A stretch of DNA of 42,560 nucleotides, taken from Haliea sp. Its GTDB lineage: Bacteria > Pseudomonadota > Gammaproteobacteria > Pseudomonadales > Halieaceae. Positions 25,820 through 35,342 of the stretch are shown here, piece by piece (positions within the stretch are counted from its first letter, which is position 1; every line of letters begins with the position of its first letter). A model generated the notes under the pieces. That model worked only from the letters and a program-made list of their open reading frames with translations, had not been told where the DNA came from and made no database searches. A program made the translations under genes and the position numbers. Location of the stretch: assembly GCA_002862985.1 (NCBI GenBank), contig PKCY01000038.1, positions 1 to 42,560 of the forward strand, in the 5' to 3' direction.

Positions 25820-27592
25820 ATGACAAGCAATTTTAGCGAGCAGTTACTGGAGTACCGACTGAGCCTGCCCGTGCTGGCTCAGGATTTGAAAGTCGATGGC
25901 CTCCTTAGTGATGAAGACGAGAGCCGAGTTGGACTCTCCGCTCAGCTCAAGGTGCACCCGCTGGTATTCCTTGCAGAACAGAAGTTAGCTGTTGCATCGG
26001 AGCCGGGAGCCATTTTGACCATGGAACGCCTGCTGACTTGGTTGGGCGCCCGAGTCGAGCAGGCGGTGTATCGCATTGATCCCCTGAAGATTAATGTGTC
26101 GGCTGTGGCCGACGTTATGTCCAGGGCGTTCGCTGAGCGGCATCGTATTCTCGCGGTGGAGGTGAATGAAGATGAGGTTGTCATCGCCAGCGCAGAACCC
26201 TGCATACGATCCTGGGAAACCAACCTTGAGCATGTATTGCGCAAGCCCATACGCCGCGTGCTCGCGGATCCGCGGGACATAACGCGACACACCGGCGAGT
26301 TTTACAGCATGGCGGTCTCGGTGCGCGGGGCGCGTACGCCGGAGGGCAAAGGCGGCGTTGGCATGGGTAATCTTGAACAAATGCTCGAGATAGGGGCAGC
26401 GGCAGAGCCAGATGCCAATGACCAGCACATCGTAAAAATCGTCGACTGGCTGCTGCAGTACGCATTTGAGCAGCGCGCAAGTGACATCCACATTGAACCA
26501 AGGCGCGAGGTGGGCAATGTCCGCTTTCGTATTGATGGCGTTTTACACGCCGTTTACGAACTGCCGGCTCAGGTCTGTGCTGCCGTCAGTAGTCGCGTAA
26601 AAATACTCGGACGGATGGATGTTGCAGAGAAGAGAAGGCCCCAGGATGGTCGTCTCAAGACGCGTACGCCCAATGGCAACGAGGTGGAGTTGCGCCTGGC
26701 GACGTTGCCTACCGCGTTCGGGGAAAAGTTGGTGATGCGAATTTTTGATCCGGACGTTCTGCAGCGCAGCTTTGAACAGTTGGGCCTGGCGGATAATGAT
26801 TTGCAGAACTGGCACGAGATGACAGCTAACGGTAACGGCATCGTGTTAGTCACTGGGCCTACCGGCTCGGGAAAAACGACAACTTTGTATTCCACCCTGC
26901 GCCAGTTAGCGCAGCCGGAAGTCAATGTATGCACTATCGAGGATCCGATCGAGATGGTCGAGGGAGCCTTTAATCAGATGCAGGTGAACCATACCATAAA
27001 CCTGGATTTTTCCGCTGGTGTACGGGCGCTGATGCGACAGGATCCGGATATCATTATGGTGGGGGAGATCCGTGATCTGGAAACTGCCAACATGGCCATT
27101 CAGGCAGCCCTGACCGGACACCTGGTGTTATCTACCTTGCATACGAACGATTCCCCCAGTTCTATTTCCAGGCTTCTTGAGCTGGGCGCACCTGCTTACC
27201 TGATCAAAGCGACGGTGCGTGGGATCATGTCCCAGCGTTTGGTGCGTATTCTTTGTCCGGACTGTAAGGAGATGGGTGAACTGGACCTGGATGCCTGGCA
27301 GCAGTTGACGCAGCCATGGGAAATAGAGCCACCGAAGCAGGTCGCGCAACCGGTAGGCTGCCCGAAGTGTCGTGATACCGGCTATGTCGGGCGGCAGGGT
27401 ATTTATGAAGTGCTGGTGAATACAAGGGCGGTGCAGGCGCAGATTAAACCGCAGCTGGAAACTGCCCGTATCCGCGAAATTGCCATGGGTGAAGGTATGC
27501 GTACGTTGCGCCTGAGCGGAGCGGCACGGGTGGCACGGGGAGAGACTACCATTGAGGAAGTGATGCGGGTCGCTCCGCAGCTGGACATCTGA
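25820..27592 (+). CDS. GspE/PilB-type secretion ATPase, orphan
   Basis: Hexameric secretion or pilus-assembly ATPase of 590 residues. An N-terminal GspE-N-like region (about 1-160) is followed by the NTPase core. Walker A is GPTGSGKTTT (from residue 346), the Asp box is TIEDPIEM, Walker B is DPDIIMVGEIRD and the His box is GHLVLSTLHTND. A C-terminal zinc motif pairs CPDC with CPKC, as in GspE and PilB. No pilin, inner-membrane platform or secretin gene is next to it, so its partners must be elsewhere. ATG at 25820 is preferred over the TTG at 25814; neither has a strong ribosome-binding site. glnE follows after 30 bases, so co-transcription with nitrogen-control genes is likely. Confidence 0.9.
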   Translation: MTSNFSEQLLEYRLSLPVLAQDLKVDGLLSDEDESRVGLSAQLKVHPLVFLAEQKLAVASEPGAILTMERLLTWLGARVEQAVYRIDPLKINVSAVADVMSRAFAERHRILAVEVNEDEVVIASAEPCIRSWETNLEHVLRKPIRRVLADPRDITRHTGEFYSMAVSVRGARTPEGKGGVGMGNLEQMLEIGAAAEPDANDQHIVKIVDWLLQYAFEQRASDIHIEPRREVGNVRFRIDGVLHAVYELPAQVCAAVSSRVKILGRMDVAEKRRPQDGRLKTRTPNGNEVELRLATLPTAFGEKLVMRIFDPDVLQRSFEQLGLADNDLQNWHEMTANGNGIVLVTGPTGSGKTTTLYSTLRQLAQPEVNVCTIEDPIEMVEGAFNQMQVNHTINLDFSAGVRALMRQDPDIIMVGEIRDLETANMAIQAALTGHLVLSTLHTNDSPSSISRLLELGAPAYLIKATVRGIMSQRLVRILCPDCKEMGELDLDAWQQLTQPWEIEPPKQVAQPVGCPKCRDTGYVGRQGIYEVLVNTRAVQAQIKPQLETARIREIAMGEGMRTLRLSGAARVARGETTIEEVMRVAPQLDI

Positions 27593-27622
27593 ATCTTCAT
27601 TCTATGAGAGCCCTGAGACGCC

Positions 27623-30550
27623 ATGCGCTTATATGCTTCTGACTTGCCAGATTCGCTGGCTGGCGCAGCGCAGCGCGTCTGGGATGGCGTTCTCGAGCGC
27701 ACGGATGGCGCGCTCGCTGATGAGCTAACCGCAGCGCTCGCGAACTCTCCCGAATGGATTCAGCTGCCACGATTGTTGGCCTGCAGTCCCTTTATAGCCG
27801 ACCTTGTGCAACGCAGGCCCGAGTGGCTATTGGAGTTGGTATCCAGTGGTTGCTTGCAGCAATCCCTACCTGCTGAGGTATTTCGCGAGGAATTACAAGC
27901 GCGGTTATCAGTAGATCATGCCGAACGGTTCTCGGTACTGCGGCAGTATCGTGGTCGGCATATGTTGCGAATCGTCTGGCGCGATTTTTGCCGTCTGGCG
28001 GATACCCTGGAAACTATGCGCGATACCTCTCTGTTAGCAGAGGCAGCGATTGTTGAATCATTGAATTATTGCCAGGCTGATTTAGAGCGCCGTTTCGGCG
28101 TGCCCCGGGGGCGGGAGAGCGGTGCAGCGCAGCAGTTGATCGTGCTCGCAATGGGCAAGCTGGGTGCCGGCGAGCTGAACGTGTCATCCGATATCGATTT
28201 GATTTTTGCTTACCCGGAGTCGGGGCAAACTGACAGCCAGGACCAGTCCCTCAGCAACGAAGAGTTTTTCACTCGTGTGGGACAGGCGCTTATCAACGCT
28301 CTGGATCAGGTCACTGCGGAAGGTTTTGTGTTCCGTGTGGATATGCGTTTGCGCCCCTACGGTGAGAGTGGCGCACTAGTGCACAACTTCTCTGCGCTGG
28401 AGGATTACTATCAGCATCAGGGGCGAGACTGGGAGCGTTACGCCTTGATTAAGGCCCGTCCTGTCACCGGCGGCCCTGAGCGCGCTGCTGAATTGATGGC
28501 AATGCTGCGCCCGTTCGTTTACCGCAGGTACGTGGATTTCGGTGTCATTGAAAGTCTGCGCGGCATGAAAAACATGATCAGTACTGAGGTGCGTAGGCGC
28601 GGGCTGGAGGACGACGTCAAGCTGGGTCACGGCGGCATTCGCGAGGTGGAATTTATCGCGCAGTGCTTTCAGTTGATTCGTGGTGGTCGCGACCGGGCGC
28701 TGCAGCAGCGTGAATTGCTTGTGATTCTTGATGAATGTGTAGCCCTGGTATGTTTACCGCGATCGGTGGCGATAGAGCTGCGGGCCGCTTACCTTTTTTT
28801 ACGCGACAGTGAGCACGCGATTCAGGGTTACCAGGACAAACAGAGTCAGAATTTGCCCACAGAAGAGTTGCCACGCATCGCGATGGCTACCGTCATGGGA
28901 TTTGGCAGCTGGGAAGATTACCGCTCTGTCCTGGATGGCCATCGACAGAGGGTTGCAGGCCACTTTAACGAGTTGATTGCTGCACCCGAAGAAGACGACC
29001 GGACGGTGGATGATGAAGTGTCGCTGTGGGGCGAAGGTCTCAGTGAAGAATCGCTGATTGCCGCGGGCTATGCACTCCCATCGGAGACGTTGCAGGCGCT
29101 TCAAGTGTTGGTGGGCAGTGCTCGCGTAATGACGTTACAGCCCGAGGGGCGTCAGCGGCTGGATCAATTTATGCCGCAGTTGTTGCGGGCCTGTGTCGAG
29201 GTGGCTCGAACTGGCCCTGGTGAGGCGGGCGCTCAACCGGGCACTCCCGACCACACTCTGCAGCGAGTGTTGCCGCTGGTCGTTGCGGTCGTGCGACGCA
29301 GCGCTTACCTGATGTTGTTGTTTGAAAATCCACAGGCGCTGGAGGAGCTGGTACGACTGTGCGCCGCCAGCCCGTGGATAGCGGAACAAATGGCCAAGAA
29401 TCCAGTGCTGCTGGATGAGCTGCTGGATAGGACGAGCCTCTACACAGCGCCCGACAAGTCGCTGCTGCAGGATGAGTTGCGCCAGCAGGTGGCTCGGCTG
29501 GCGGTAGACGACCTGGAAGCTCAGATGGATGCGTTGCGGTACTTTAAGTCCTCCCAGGTGTTGCGCGTCGCGGCCAGTGAGTTGATCGGACGGTTACCCC
29601 TAATGAAGGTCAGTGACAAATTGACCTGGATTGCTGAAGTGATACTGGAACAGGTACTTGCGATTGCATGGGCAAACGTGACACAAAAATATGGCCAACC
29701 AGGTCGAGACGTCAACGGCTCGGGGTTCACTATTTTTGCTTACGGCAAGCTCGGCGGGATTGAGCTCGGCTACGGCTCGGACCTGGATTTGGTGTTTATT
29801 TACGAGGCAAGTCAGGGGGGCGCAACTGACGGCGCGCAGAGTATCGACAATGTCGTGTTCTACACCCGCCTTGGTCAGCGCATCATTCATATTCTGGAGA
29901 CTCGTATGGCTATGGGGCAGCTTTACGAGGTGGATATGCGCCTGCGCCCCTCGGGCGAGTCGGGCATGTTGGTCAGCACTGTTGAGGGGTTTCGAGGCTA
30001 TCAGCAGGGCGCTGCATGGACCTGGGAGCATCAGGCCCTGGTGCGTGCGCGCTTCGTCGCAGGCGACACCGAAGTAGCTGAACGAGTGAGTGAGCTGCGG
30101 ATGGCGATTCTCTGTCAACGACGAGACTCCGCTTTACTGGCGCGTGACGTGCAGGCGATGCGTCAAAAAATGCGCAAGCACCTCCTACCCAATGCGCGTT
30201 CTGAAGAAGGGGAATTTCACCTAAAACAGGGTGATGGAGGTATCGTCGATATAGAATTTATGGTGCAATACGCGGTCTTGGCATGGTCCCACCGCGAGCC
30301 TGAGCTGGCGCGCTGGTCCGATAATGTGCGCATTCTTGAGACCCTGGGTCGGGAAGGTTTGTTTGAGCGAAAAGAGTGTGACGCGCTCACGCAGGCCTAC
30401 CTTGCCTATCGCTCGGCTGTCCACCAACTTTCTCTGCAGCAACAAACCGATGTTGTCGCGCCGGGTAGTTTTGCGGAAGAGCGCGCTGCGGTTGGCGCTA
30501 AATGGCAGCAATTATTTGCGCCTTACCTAAATGCTACAACGAATGAATGA
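27623..30550 (+). CDS. glnE: Bifunctional glutamine synthetase adenylyltransferase/deadenylylase
   Basis: Adenylylates and deadenylylates glutamine synthetase in response to PII and glutamine. The 975 residues contain two nucleotidyltransferase domains. The N-terminal one (deadenylylase) has GKLGAGELNVSSDIDLIF; the C-terminal one (adenylylase) has GKLGGIELGYGSDLDLVF. Each is followed by a GlnD/PII-uridylyltransferase-like helical part (GHGGIREVEFIAQ and QGDGGIVDIEFMVQY). Both active-site Asp pairs are intact, so both activities should be retained. The order glnE-ilvE matches pseudomonads. Confidence 0.96.
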   Translation: MRLYASDLPDSLAGAAQRVWDGVLERTDGALADELTAALANSPEWIQLPRLLACSPFIADLVQRRPEWLLELVSSGCLQQSLPAEVFREELQARLSVDHAERFSVLRQYRGRHMLRIVWRDFCRLADTLETMRDTSLLAEAAIVESLNYCQADLERRFGVPRGRESGAAQQLIVLAMGKLGAGELNVSSDIDLIFAYPESGQTDSQDQSLSNEEFFTRVGQALINALDQVTAEGFVFRVDMRLRPYGESGALVHNFSALEDYYQHQGRDWERYALIKARPVTGGPERAAELMAMLRPFVYRRYVDFGVIESLRGMKNMISTEVRRRGLEDDVKLGHGGIREVEFIAQCFQLIRGGRDRALQQRELLVILDECVALVCLPRSVAIELRAAYLFLRDSEHAIQGYQDKQSQNLPTEELPRIAMATVMGFGSWEDYRSVLDGHRQRVAGHFNELIAAPEEDDRTVDDEVSLWGEGLSEESLIAAGYALPSETLQALQVLVGSARVMTLQPEGRQRLDQFMPQLLRACVEVARTGPGEAGAQPGTPDHTLQRVLPLVVAVVRRSAYLMLLFENPQALEELVRLCAASPWIAEQMAKNPVLLDELLDRTSLYTAPDKSLLQDELRQQVARLAVDDLEAQMDALRYFKSSQVLRVAASELIGRLPLMKVSDKLTWIAEVILEQVLAIAWANVTQKYGQPGRDVNGSGFTIFAYGKLGGIELGYGSDLDLVFIYEASQGGATDGAQSIDNVVFYTRLGQRIIHILETRMAMGQLYEVDMRLRPSGESGMLVSTVEGFRGYQQGAAWTWEHQALVRARFVAGDTEVAERVSELRMAILCQRRDSALLARDVQAMRQKMRKHLLPNARSEEGEFHLKQGDGGIVDIEFMVQYAVLAWSHREPELARWSDNVRILETLGREGLFERKECDALTQAYLAYRSAVHQLSLQQQTDVVAPGSFAEERAAVGAKWQQLFAPYLNATTNE

Positions 30551-30564
30551 ACAGGAGTGATGTG

Positions 30565-31491
30565 ATGAATCTGGCCGATCGTGATGGTCTAATCTGGATG
30601 GATGGAGAGATGGTTCCCTGGCGAGATGCCAAGGTACACGTGTTGACGCACACATTTCACTACGGCCTGGGCGTCTTTGAGGGTGTACGTGCATACAAGA
30701 CATCCGATAATGGCACTTGCATCTTTCGCCTCAAGGAACATACGGACCGTCTGTTCCGCTCGGCTCAAATTCTGATGATGCCCATGCCCTTCGACAAAGA
30801 GACGTTGAATCAAGCGCAGAAAGATGTCGTGCGGCTCAATGGTCTGGAAGAAGGGTATTTGCGTCCCATGTGTTTTTATGGATCCGAGGGTATGGGCCTG
30901 CGCGCCGACAACCTGCAGACACATGTAATGGTGGCGGCGTGGGAGTGGCCCTCCTACATGGACCCTGACGCCCGCGATCGGGGGATCAAGGTTCGTACTT
31001 CCTCCTACACTCGTCACCATGTGAACATCGCTCTGTGTAAGGCCAAGGCTAATGGCAATTATATTAATTCGATGCTGGCCCTGCGTGAAGCATTGGACAG
31101 CGGTGCTGAGGAAGCCCTGATGCTGGATAACGAGGGTTACGTGGCAGAGGGCAGCGGCGAAAACGTCTTTATGGTTCGCAATGACAAAATTTATACCCCC
31201 GACCTGACCTCCTGTTTGGAGGGCATTACGCGGGATACTATTTTTGAGCTGGCGAAAGAGCTGGGTTATAAGGTTCGCGAAAAACGGATCACTCGAGATG
31301 AAATGTACATCGCGGATGAAGCATTCTTCACTGGAACGGCGGCTGAAGTGGTTCCCATTCGAGAACTTGATGGTCGTACTATCGGGAGTGGTAGTCGTGG
31401 TCCGCTGACCGAGAAATTGCAATCCATGTACTTTGATTCGGTGCAAGGTAATCGCAGCGAGAACAGTCACTGGCGGGAGCCCGTGGCCTAA
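30565..31491 (+). CDS. ilvE: Branched-chain amino acid aminotransferase
   Basis: Fold-type IV PLP aminotransferase for the last step of valine, leucine and isoleucine synthesis. About 308 residues, matching E. coli IlvE in length. N-terminal IWMDGEMVPWRDAKVHVLTH and HYGLGVFEGVRAY are family signatures. The PLP lysine is expected in KAKANGNYIN, and YVAEGSGENVFMV and LEGITRDT follow. An ATG at 30547 overlaps the glnE stop, but ATG at 30565 has GGAG seven bases upstream and gives the normal N-terminus. It is probably the last gene of the transcript from the ATPase through glnE. Confidence 0.95.
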   Translation: MNLADRDGLIWMDGEMVPWRDAKVHVLTHTFHYGLGVFEGVRAYKTSDNGTCIFRLKEHTDRLFRSAQILMMPMPFDKETLNQAQKDVVRLNGLEEGYLRPMCFYGSEGMGLRADNLQTHVMVAAWEWPSYMDPDARDRGIKVRTSSYTRHHVNIALCKAKANGNYINSMLALREALDSGAEEALMLDNEGYVAEGSGENVFMVRNDKIYTPDLTSCLEGITRDTIFELAKELGYKVREKRITRDEMYIADEAFFTGTAAEVVPIRELDGRTIGSGSRGPLTEKLQSMYFDSVQGNRSENSHWREPVA

Positions 31492-31510
31492 TTCGGGTGT
31501 TCTGCCTCAA

Positions 31511-31551
31511 TGTCAATCTGACAGCCTGGGCAGAAACAGATTTTCGAAAAT
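31511..31551. repeat. Two short inverted repeats between ilvE and rfbD
   Basis: TGTCA-ATC-TGACA lies at 31511-31523 and the perfect palindrome ATTTTCGAAAAT at 31540-31551. They occupy the 119-base gap before rfbD and could be operator sites or a weak terminator. No T-run follows. Nothing else in the gap is recognisable. Confidence 0.35.
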
Positions 31552-31610
31552 GGGATCTGAGTGAGCATGCGCCTGGGCGTGGTTGGTCCCGCAGATAAAG
31601 AGGTAAACGT

Positions 31611-32492
31611 TTGGAACAAACAGTATTGATTGTCGGCGCAGGTGGACAGCTTGGTCAGGAGCTGCAGCGTACTGCTGCGGCAGACATACAGTGCGCGCCG
31701 CTGACAAGAGCGCAGCTCGATATAGCTGACGCTGCGGCCGTTGCAAAATCGCTTGCCAGCGTGGCTCCTGGTTTGGTTATTAACGCTGCTGCGTATACAG
31801 CGGTGGACAATGCGGAATCTGAGCCGGAAGCCGCGGCGCGTGGGAACGCAGAGGGCCCCACGGTTTTGGCGCGGGCCTGTGTCGAGCGCGGCATCAGGCT
31901 CATTCACATCTCGACTGATTTTGTATTTGACGGAGATTCATCCACACCCTATACACCGGAGTCAGCCACGGCGCCACTGGGCGAGTACGGACGTAGCAAG
32001 CTAGCGGGCGAGAACGGGGTACAAAATGCCGATCCGAACGTGCTTATTGTGCGCACGGGGTGGGTGTATTCCAGCTTTGGTAATAACTTCGTCAAAACTA
32101 TGTTGCGACTAATGAGTGAACGCGATGAACTGGCCGTAGTGGCTGATCAGGTGGGAACGCCCACCTGGGCACACGGGCTCGCAGAAGCGGCCTGGGCCGC
32201 GGCGGGACAGTCACAGCTGAGCGGGGTCTACCATTGGAGTGACGCCGGAGTTTGTAGCTGGTATGACTTTGCTGTCGCGATAAATGAAGAAGCGCTTGCG
32301 CTGGGACTATTATCAAGGCCTGTAAAAGTGCGGCCCATACTTGCCGTGGAGTATCCGACGCCGGCACAGCGCCCGGCATACAGCGTGCTGGATAAAACGA
32401 GTAGCTGGCGCGATTTTGCTCTTGAAGGTATCCATTGGCGCCGACAACTGCGCGCTATGCTCATCGACTTAAAGGAAAAGACGAATGGCTAA
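31611..32492 (+). CDS. rfbD: dTDP-4-dehydrorhamnose reductase
   Basis: Final enzyme of dTDP-L-rhamnose synthesis, reducing dTDP-4-keto-L-rhamnose. The 293 residues form an extended-SDR Rossmann protein. The cofactor loop is VGAGGQLGQEL, and AAYTAVDNAESEPEAA is a strong RmlD signature. The STDFVFDG segment and the catalytic YGRSKLAGE (Tyr-Lys) follow. The start is TTG at 31611 with GAGG about eight bases upstream; no ATG gives a complete N-terminus. It overlaps rfbB by eight bases, so the two are co-translated. Confidence 0.94.
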   Translation: MEQTVLIVGAGGQLGQELQRTAAADIQCAPLTRAQLDIADAAAVAKSLASVAPGLVINAAAYTAVDNAESEPEAAARGNAEGPTVLARACVERGIRLIHISTDFVFDGDSSTPYTPESATAPLGEYGRSKLAGENGVQNADPNVLIVRTGWVYSSFGNNFVKTMLRLMSERDELAVVADQVGTPTWAHGLAEAAWAAAGQSQLSGVYHWSDAGVCSWYDFAVAINEEALALGLLSRPVKVRPILAVEYPTPAQRPAYSVLDKTSSWRDFALEGIHWRRQLRAMLIDLKEKTNG

Positions 32493-33552
32493 ATCCCTGT
32501 TGGTAACCGGGGCTGCTGGTTTTATTGGCGCGAATTTTGTGCATTACTGGATTCAGAATCATCCTGAAGACAAAGTAGTGGGTTACGATGCACTCACGTA
32601 TGCCGGTAATCGTGCCAATCTTGCTGCCCTGGACGGCAATACCAATTTCAGCTTTGTTCACGCCGATATCTGCGACTACGACGCGATACTGCAGGCGCTG
32701 CGTGATCACGGTGTTGATACCGTTGTACATTTTGCCGCCGAGAGTCATGTAGATCGGTCGATCACCGGCCCCGATGCCTTTATCGAAACCAATATCGTGG
32801 GCACGTACACGCTGCTAAAAGCGGCACGCGAAATTTGGTTGTCGGGCGGCAAGTCACAGCCTCACCGATTCCACCATGTTTCCACTGATGAGGTTTACGG
32901 TTCGCTTGGTATTGATGCGCCGGGATTTCACGAGCAGCAAAAATATGAGCCAAACTCGCCCTACTCGGCCAGTAAGGCGGCCTCAGATCATCTGGTGCGC
33001 GCCTATCATCACACCTACGGCCTGCAGGTTAGTACCAGTAACTGTTCCAATAATTATGGCCCCTATCACTTCCCGGAAAAACTGATTCCCTTGTGTCTTA
33101 CCAATATTCTGCGCGGGCGCCCGCTGCCCGTTTACGGCGATGGTAGCAACATTCGTGACTGGTTGTACGTGGAGGATCATTGCCGCGGCATCGAGTTGGT
33201 ATTACAAAAAGGCGAGGTGGGCGAGACCTATAATATCGGCGGTAACAATGAGTGGAACAATCTGGATATCGTGCATTTGTTGTGCGATCAGATGGACGCT
33301 CGCTTTGCCGAAGACCCCTCGTTGGCAGAGCGTTTTGCTGCTGCACCCGGTGCAACTGGTGGCAGCGCCCGCGATCTTATTAACTTTGTAGAAGACCGTG
33401 CCGGACACGATTGGCGTTATGCGATTGATGCAGGCAGGATTACCCGGGAATTGGGATATTCGCCCCACGAGAGTTTTGAAACAGGGTTGCAGCGCACGTT
33501 GGATTGGTACTTGTCCAACGAGGAATGGTGGCAACCCTTGCTTCCAAAATAA
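32485..33552 (+). CDS. rfbB: dTDP-glucose 4,6-dehydratase
   Basis: Second enzyme of dTDP-L-rhamnose synthesis, an NAD-dependent extended SDR of 355 residues. The cofactor loop is TGAAGFIGANFV. FAAESHVDRSI, the catalytic HVSTDEVYGSLG (Thr-Asp-Glu) and YSASKAASDHLV (Tyr-Lys) are all present. NNYGPYHFPEKLIPL and DGSNIRDWLYVEDH are RmlB-specific signatures. AAAGGA about eight bases upstream supports the ATG, which lies inside the end of rfbD. Confidence 0.97.
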   Translation: MAKSLLVTGAAGFIGANFVHYWIQNHPEDKVVGYDALTYAGNRANLAALDGNTNFSFVHADICDYDAILQALRDHGVDTVVHFAAESHVDRSITGPDAFIETNIVGTYTLLKAAREIWLSGGKSQPHRFHHVSTDEVYGSLGIDAPGFHEQQKYEPNSPYSASKAASDHLVRAYHHTYGLQVSTSNCSNNYGPYHFPEKLIPLCLTNILRGRPLPVYGDGSNIRDWLYVEDHCRGIELVLQKGEVGETYNIGGNNEWNNLDIVHLLCDQMDARFAEDPSLAERFAAAPGATGGSARDLINFVEDRAGHDWRYAIDAGRITRELGYSPHESFETGLQRTLDWYLSNEEWWQPLLPK

Positions 33553-33568
33553 TAGCAACGGTAAAGAC

Positions 33569-33614
33569 TTGCCGGCGCTGAAAATTCCACGTCAGTCTGT
33601 AAGCCGGCAATTTT
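33569..33614 (+). terminator. Possible terminator between convergent rfbB and rfbC
   Basis: TTGCCGGC (33569-33576) and GCCGGCAA (33603-33610) form a perfect eight-pair stem around a 26-base loop. TTTT follows at 33611-33614 on the plus strand. The large loop weakens it. Its position between convergent gene pairs fits termination of rfbDB. Confidence 0.5.
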
Positions 33615-33625
33615 CTCACTACTAC

Positions 33626-34174
33626 TCAGTCGAAACGTGGCGCGTCATTCCAATTTAGTCCTTGAGCATCTTTGTCGGAAAGCTGCGGTTCTTCACCCGG
33701 CGGTACTGGCCACTCGATCCCTACAGTAGGATCATTCCACGCTAGAGATTGTTCGCTAGCGGGGTGATAGATGTCGGTGCACTTGTAGATGAAATCCGCG
33801 TAGTCAGAGGTGACATAAAAGCCGTGGGCAAACCCTGGTGGGACCCACAACATGCGATGATTTTCTGCATTGAGGCTGACACCAAACCACTGACCCAAGG
33901 TGGGTGAACTGCGCCGCAGATCGACTGCTACATCGAAGACCTCGCCGGAAGTCACCCGCACTAGTTTTCCCTGCGTGTGTTCCATCTGAAAATGCAGCCC
34001 ACGCAGGATGCCGTGTGCAGACCGGCTGTGGTTGTCCTGTACAAACTTGAGATCAAAACCGGCTACCTGAAACGTTTCTTCATTCCAGGTTTCCATGAAA
34101 AAGCCACGTGAATCGCCGAAGACTTTCGGTTCGACCACGTATACGTCTTTTAGTGGCGTTTCTACAAACTTCAT
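33626..34174 (-). CDS. rfbC: dTDP-4-dehydrorhamnose 3,5-epimerase
   Basis: Third enzyme of dTDP-L-rhamnose synthesis, a cupin-fold epimerase of 182 residues. Signatures include [35 protein letters not shown] with the catalytic His, and [12 protein letters not shown] with the catalytic Tyr-region residues. The ATG overlaps the rfbA stop by four bases (ATGA on the minus strand), showing an rfbA-rfbC unit. It converges with rfbB. Confidence 0.96.
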   Translation of the reverse strand: MKFVETPLKDVYVVEPKVFGDSRGFFMETWNEETFQVAGFDLKFVQDNHSRSAHGILRGLHFQMEHTQGKLVRVTSGEVFDVAVDLRRSSPTLGQWFGVSLNAENHRMLWVPPGFAHGFYVTSDYADFIYKCTDIYHPASEQSLAWNDPTVGIEWPVPPGEEPQLSDKDAQGLNWNDAPRFD

Positions 34175-35070
34175 GCAAAGACCGCCCCGTCATCGTTGAG
34201 CAGGTTTTTCAAATATATACCGTAGCCGCTTTTTTCCAATGGTTTGGCTAGCGCCAACAATTGCTCTGCGCTTATGTAGCCCTTGCGATAGGCGACCTCT
34301 TCGGGGCAGGCGATTTTTAGGCCCTGACGCTCTTCCACTACCCGGATAAAATTGGCCGCATCAAGTAGTGAGTTATGCGTTCCGGTATCCAGCCATGCTG
34401 TGCCTCGACTCATTACTTCCACACGCATATCGCCTCGTTCGAGGTAAACCTTATTGATATCTGTGATCTCCAGTTCGCCGCGATGGGATGGCTGCACCGC
34501 CTTGGCGATATCAATGACATCGTTGTCGTAGAAGTAGAGGCCGGTGACGGCGTAATGAGAGCGTGGATTTGTGGGCTTTTCCTCAATATTCTCAGCAACA
34601 CCATTTTCGTCGAAGCTGACTACTCCGTAACGCTCTGGATCCTGGACATAGTAAGCGAACACTGACGCGCCCGTGTCCCGATTCGCGGCGTTGGTCAGTT
34701 TCTGTGAGAATCCGCCACCGTAGAATATATTATCGCCCAGCACCAGGCTGGCGGGAGAGTTGCCAATAAATTCCTCCCCTAGAATGAAGGCCTGGGCCAG
34801 CCCATCCGGGCTGGGTTGCAAGGTGTAGCTTATATTTACCCCCCAGTTTGAGCCGTCTCCGAGCAATTCGCTGAAGGCGACGTGGTCCCGGGGCGTGGTG
34901 ATTATCAGAATATCCCGAATCCCGGCGAGCATGAGTGTTGCTAACGGGTAATAAATCATGGGTTTATCATAAATGGGCATTAGCTGCTTGCTGACGGTGC
35001 TGGTGAGAGGATGCAGGCGAGTACCCGATCCGCCGGCGAGAATAAGGCCCTTATAGGCTTTCGCTATCAT
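34171..35070 (-). CDS. rfbA: Glucose-1-phosphate thymidylyltransferase
   Basis: First enzyme of dTDP-L-rhamnose synthesis, making dTDP-glucose from dTTP and glucose-1-phosphate. The 299 residues contain the nucleotide-binding [16 protein letters not shown], the [12 protein letters not shown] segment, [11 protein letters not shown] with the metal-binding Asp, and [24 protein letters not shown] nine bases upstream supports the ATG at 35070. Together with rfbC it supplies the two activities missing from the rfbDB pair on the other strand. Confidence 0.97.
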   Translation of the reverse strand: MIAKAYKGLILAGGSGTRLHPLTSTVSKQLMPIYDKPMIYYPLATLMLAGIRDILIITTPRDHVAFSELLGDGSNWGVNISYTLQPSPDGLAQAFILGEEFIGNSPASLVLGDNIFYGGGFSQKLTNAANRDTGASVFAYYVQDPERYGVVSFDENGVAENIEEKPTNPRSHYAVTGLYFYDNDVIDIAKAVQPSHRGELEITDINKVYLERGDMRVEVMSRGTAWLDTGTHNSLLDAANFIRVVEERQGLKIACPEEVAYRKGYISAEQLLALAKPLEKSGYGIYLKNLLNDDGAVFA

Positions 35071-35342
35071 TATTGTATTTCCTGGTGACGAAGTTGGCGA
35101 TTATAGCGGCTTATCGGTGTGGCTGGCGAACACGTGCTGGAATTGTGGGCTTTACCCCACTGTGGGTATAAGGGGTGGATTTTTGACCAGTAGGTGATTA
35201 AAATCTAGCCCCTTTTGCTGGGGGTCTCGGGGAAATTGGTGCATTACGGTGCTCTGATCCGCGAAAACCAGCGTTTTAACCCCGCGCATACACGTTCGTT
35301 TCACTCTTTAATGAGGAAGCCACTATCCCGCATCTTGAAACA
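35071..35342. other. Divergent gap between rfbA and the GT4 gene
   Basis: A 272-base divergent intergenic region. G/C-rich self-complementary patches near 35150-35180 and 35205-35235 could form short hairpins. TTGACC near 35185 followed 17 bases later by a poor -10 is the best plus-strand promoter guess. No ORF with family similarity is visible. It presumably drives both rfbAC and the glycosyltransferase cluster. Confidence 0.35.

Noticed and set aside
30589-31470. 293-codon minus-strand frame
   Set aside because: It is antisense to ilvE, which is a clear full-length gene.
31488-31907. Minus-strand frame ending in a CxxC-like segment (CFCPGCQ)
   Set aside because: Most of it is antisense to rfbD and only one Cys pair is present, so a zinc-ribbon protein is not supported.
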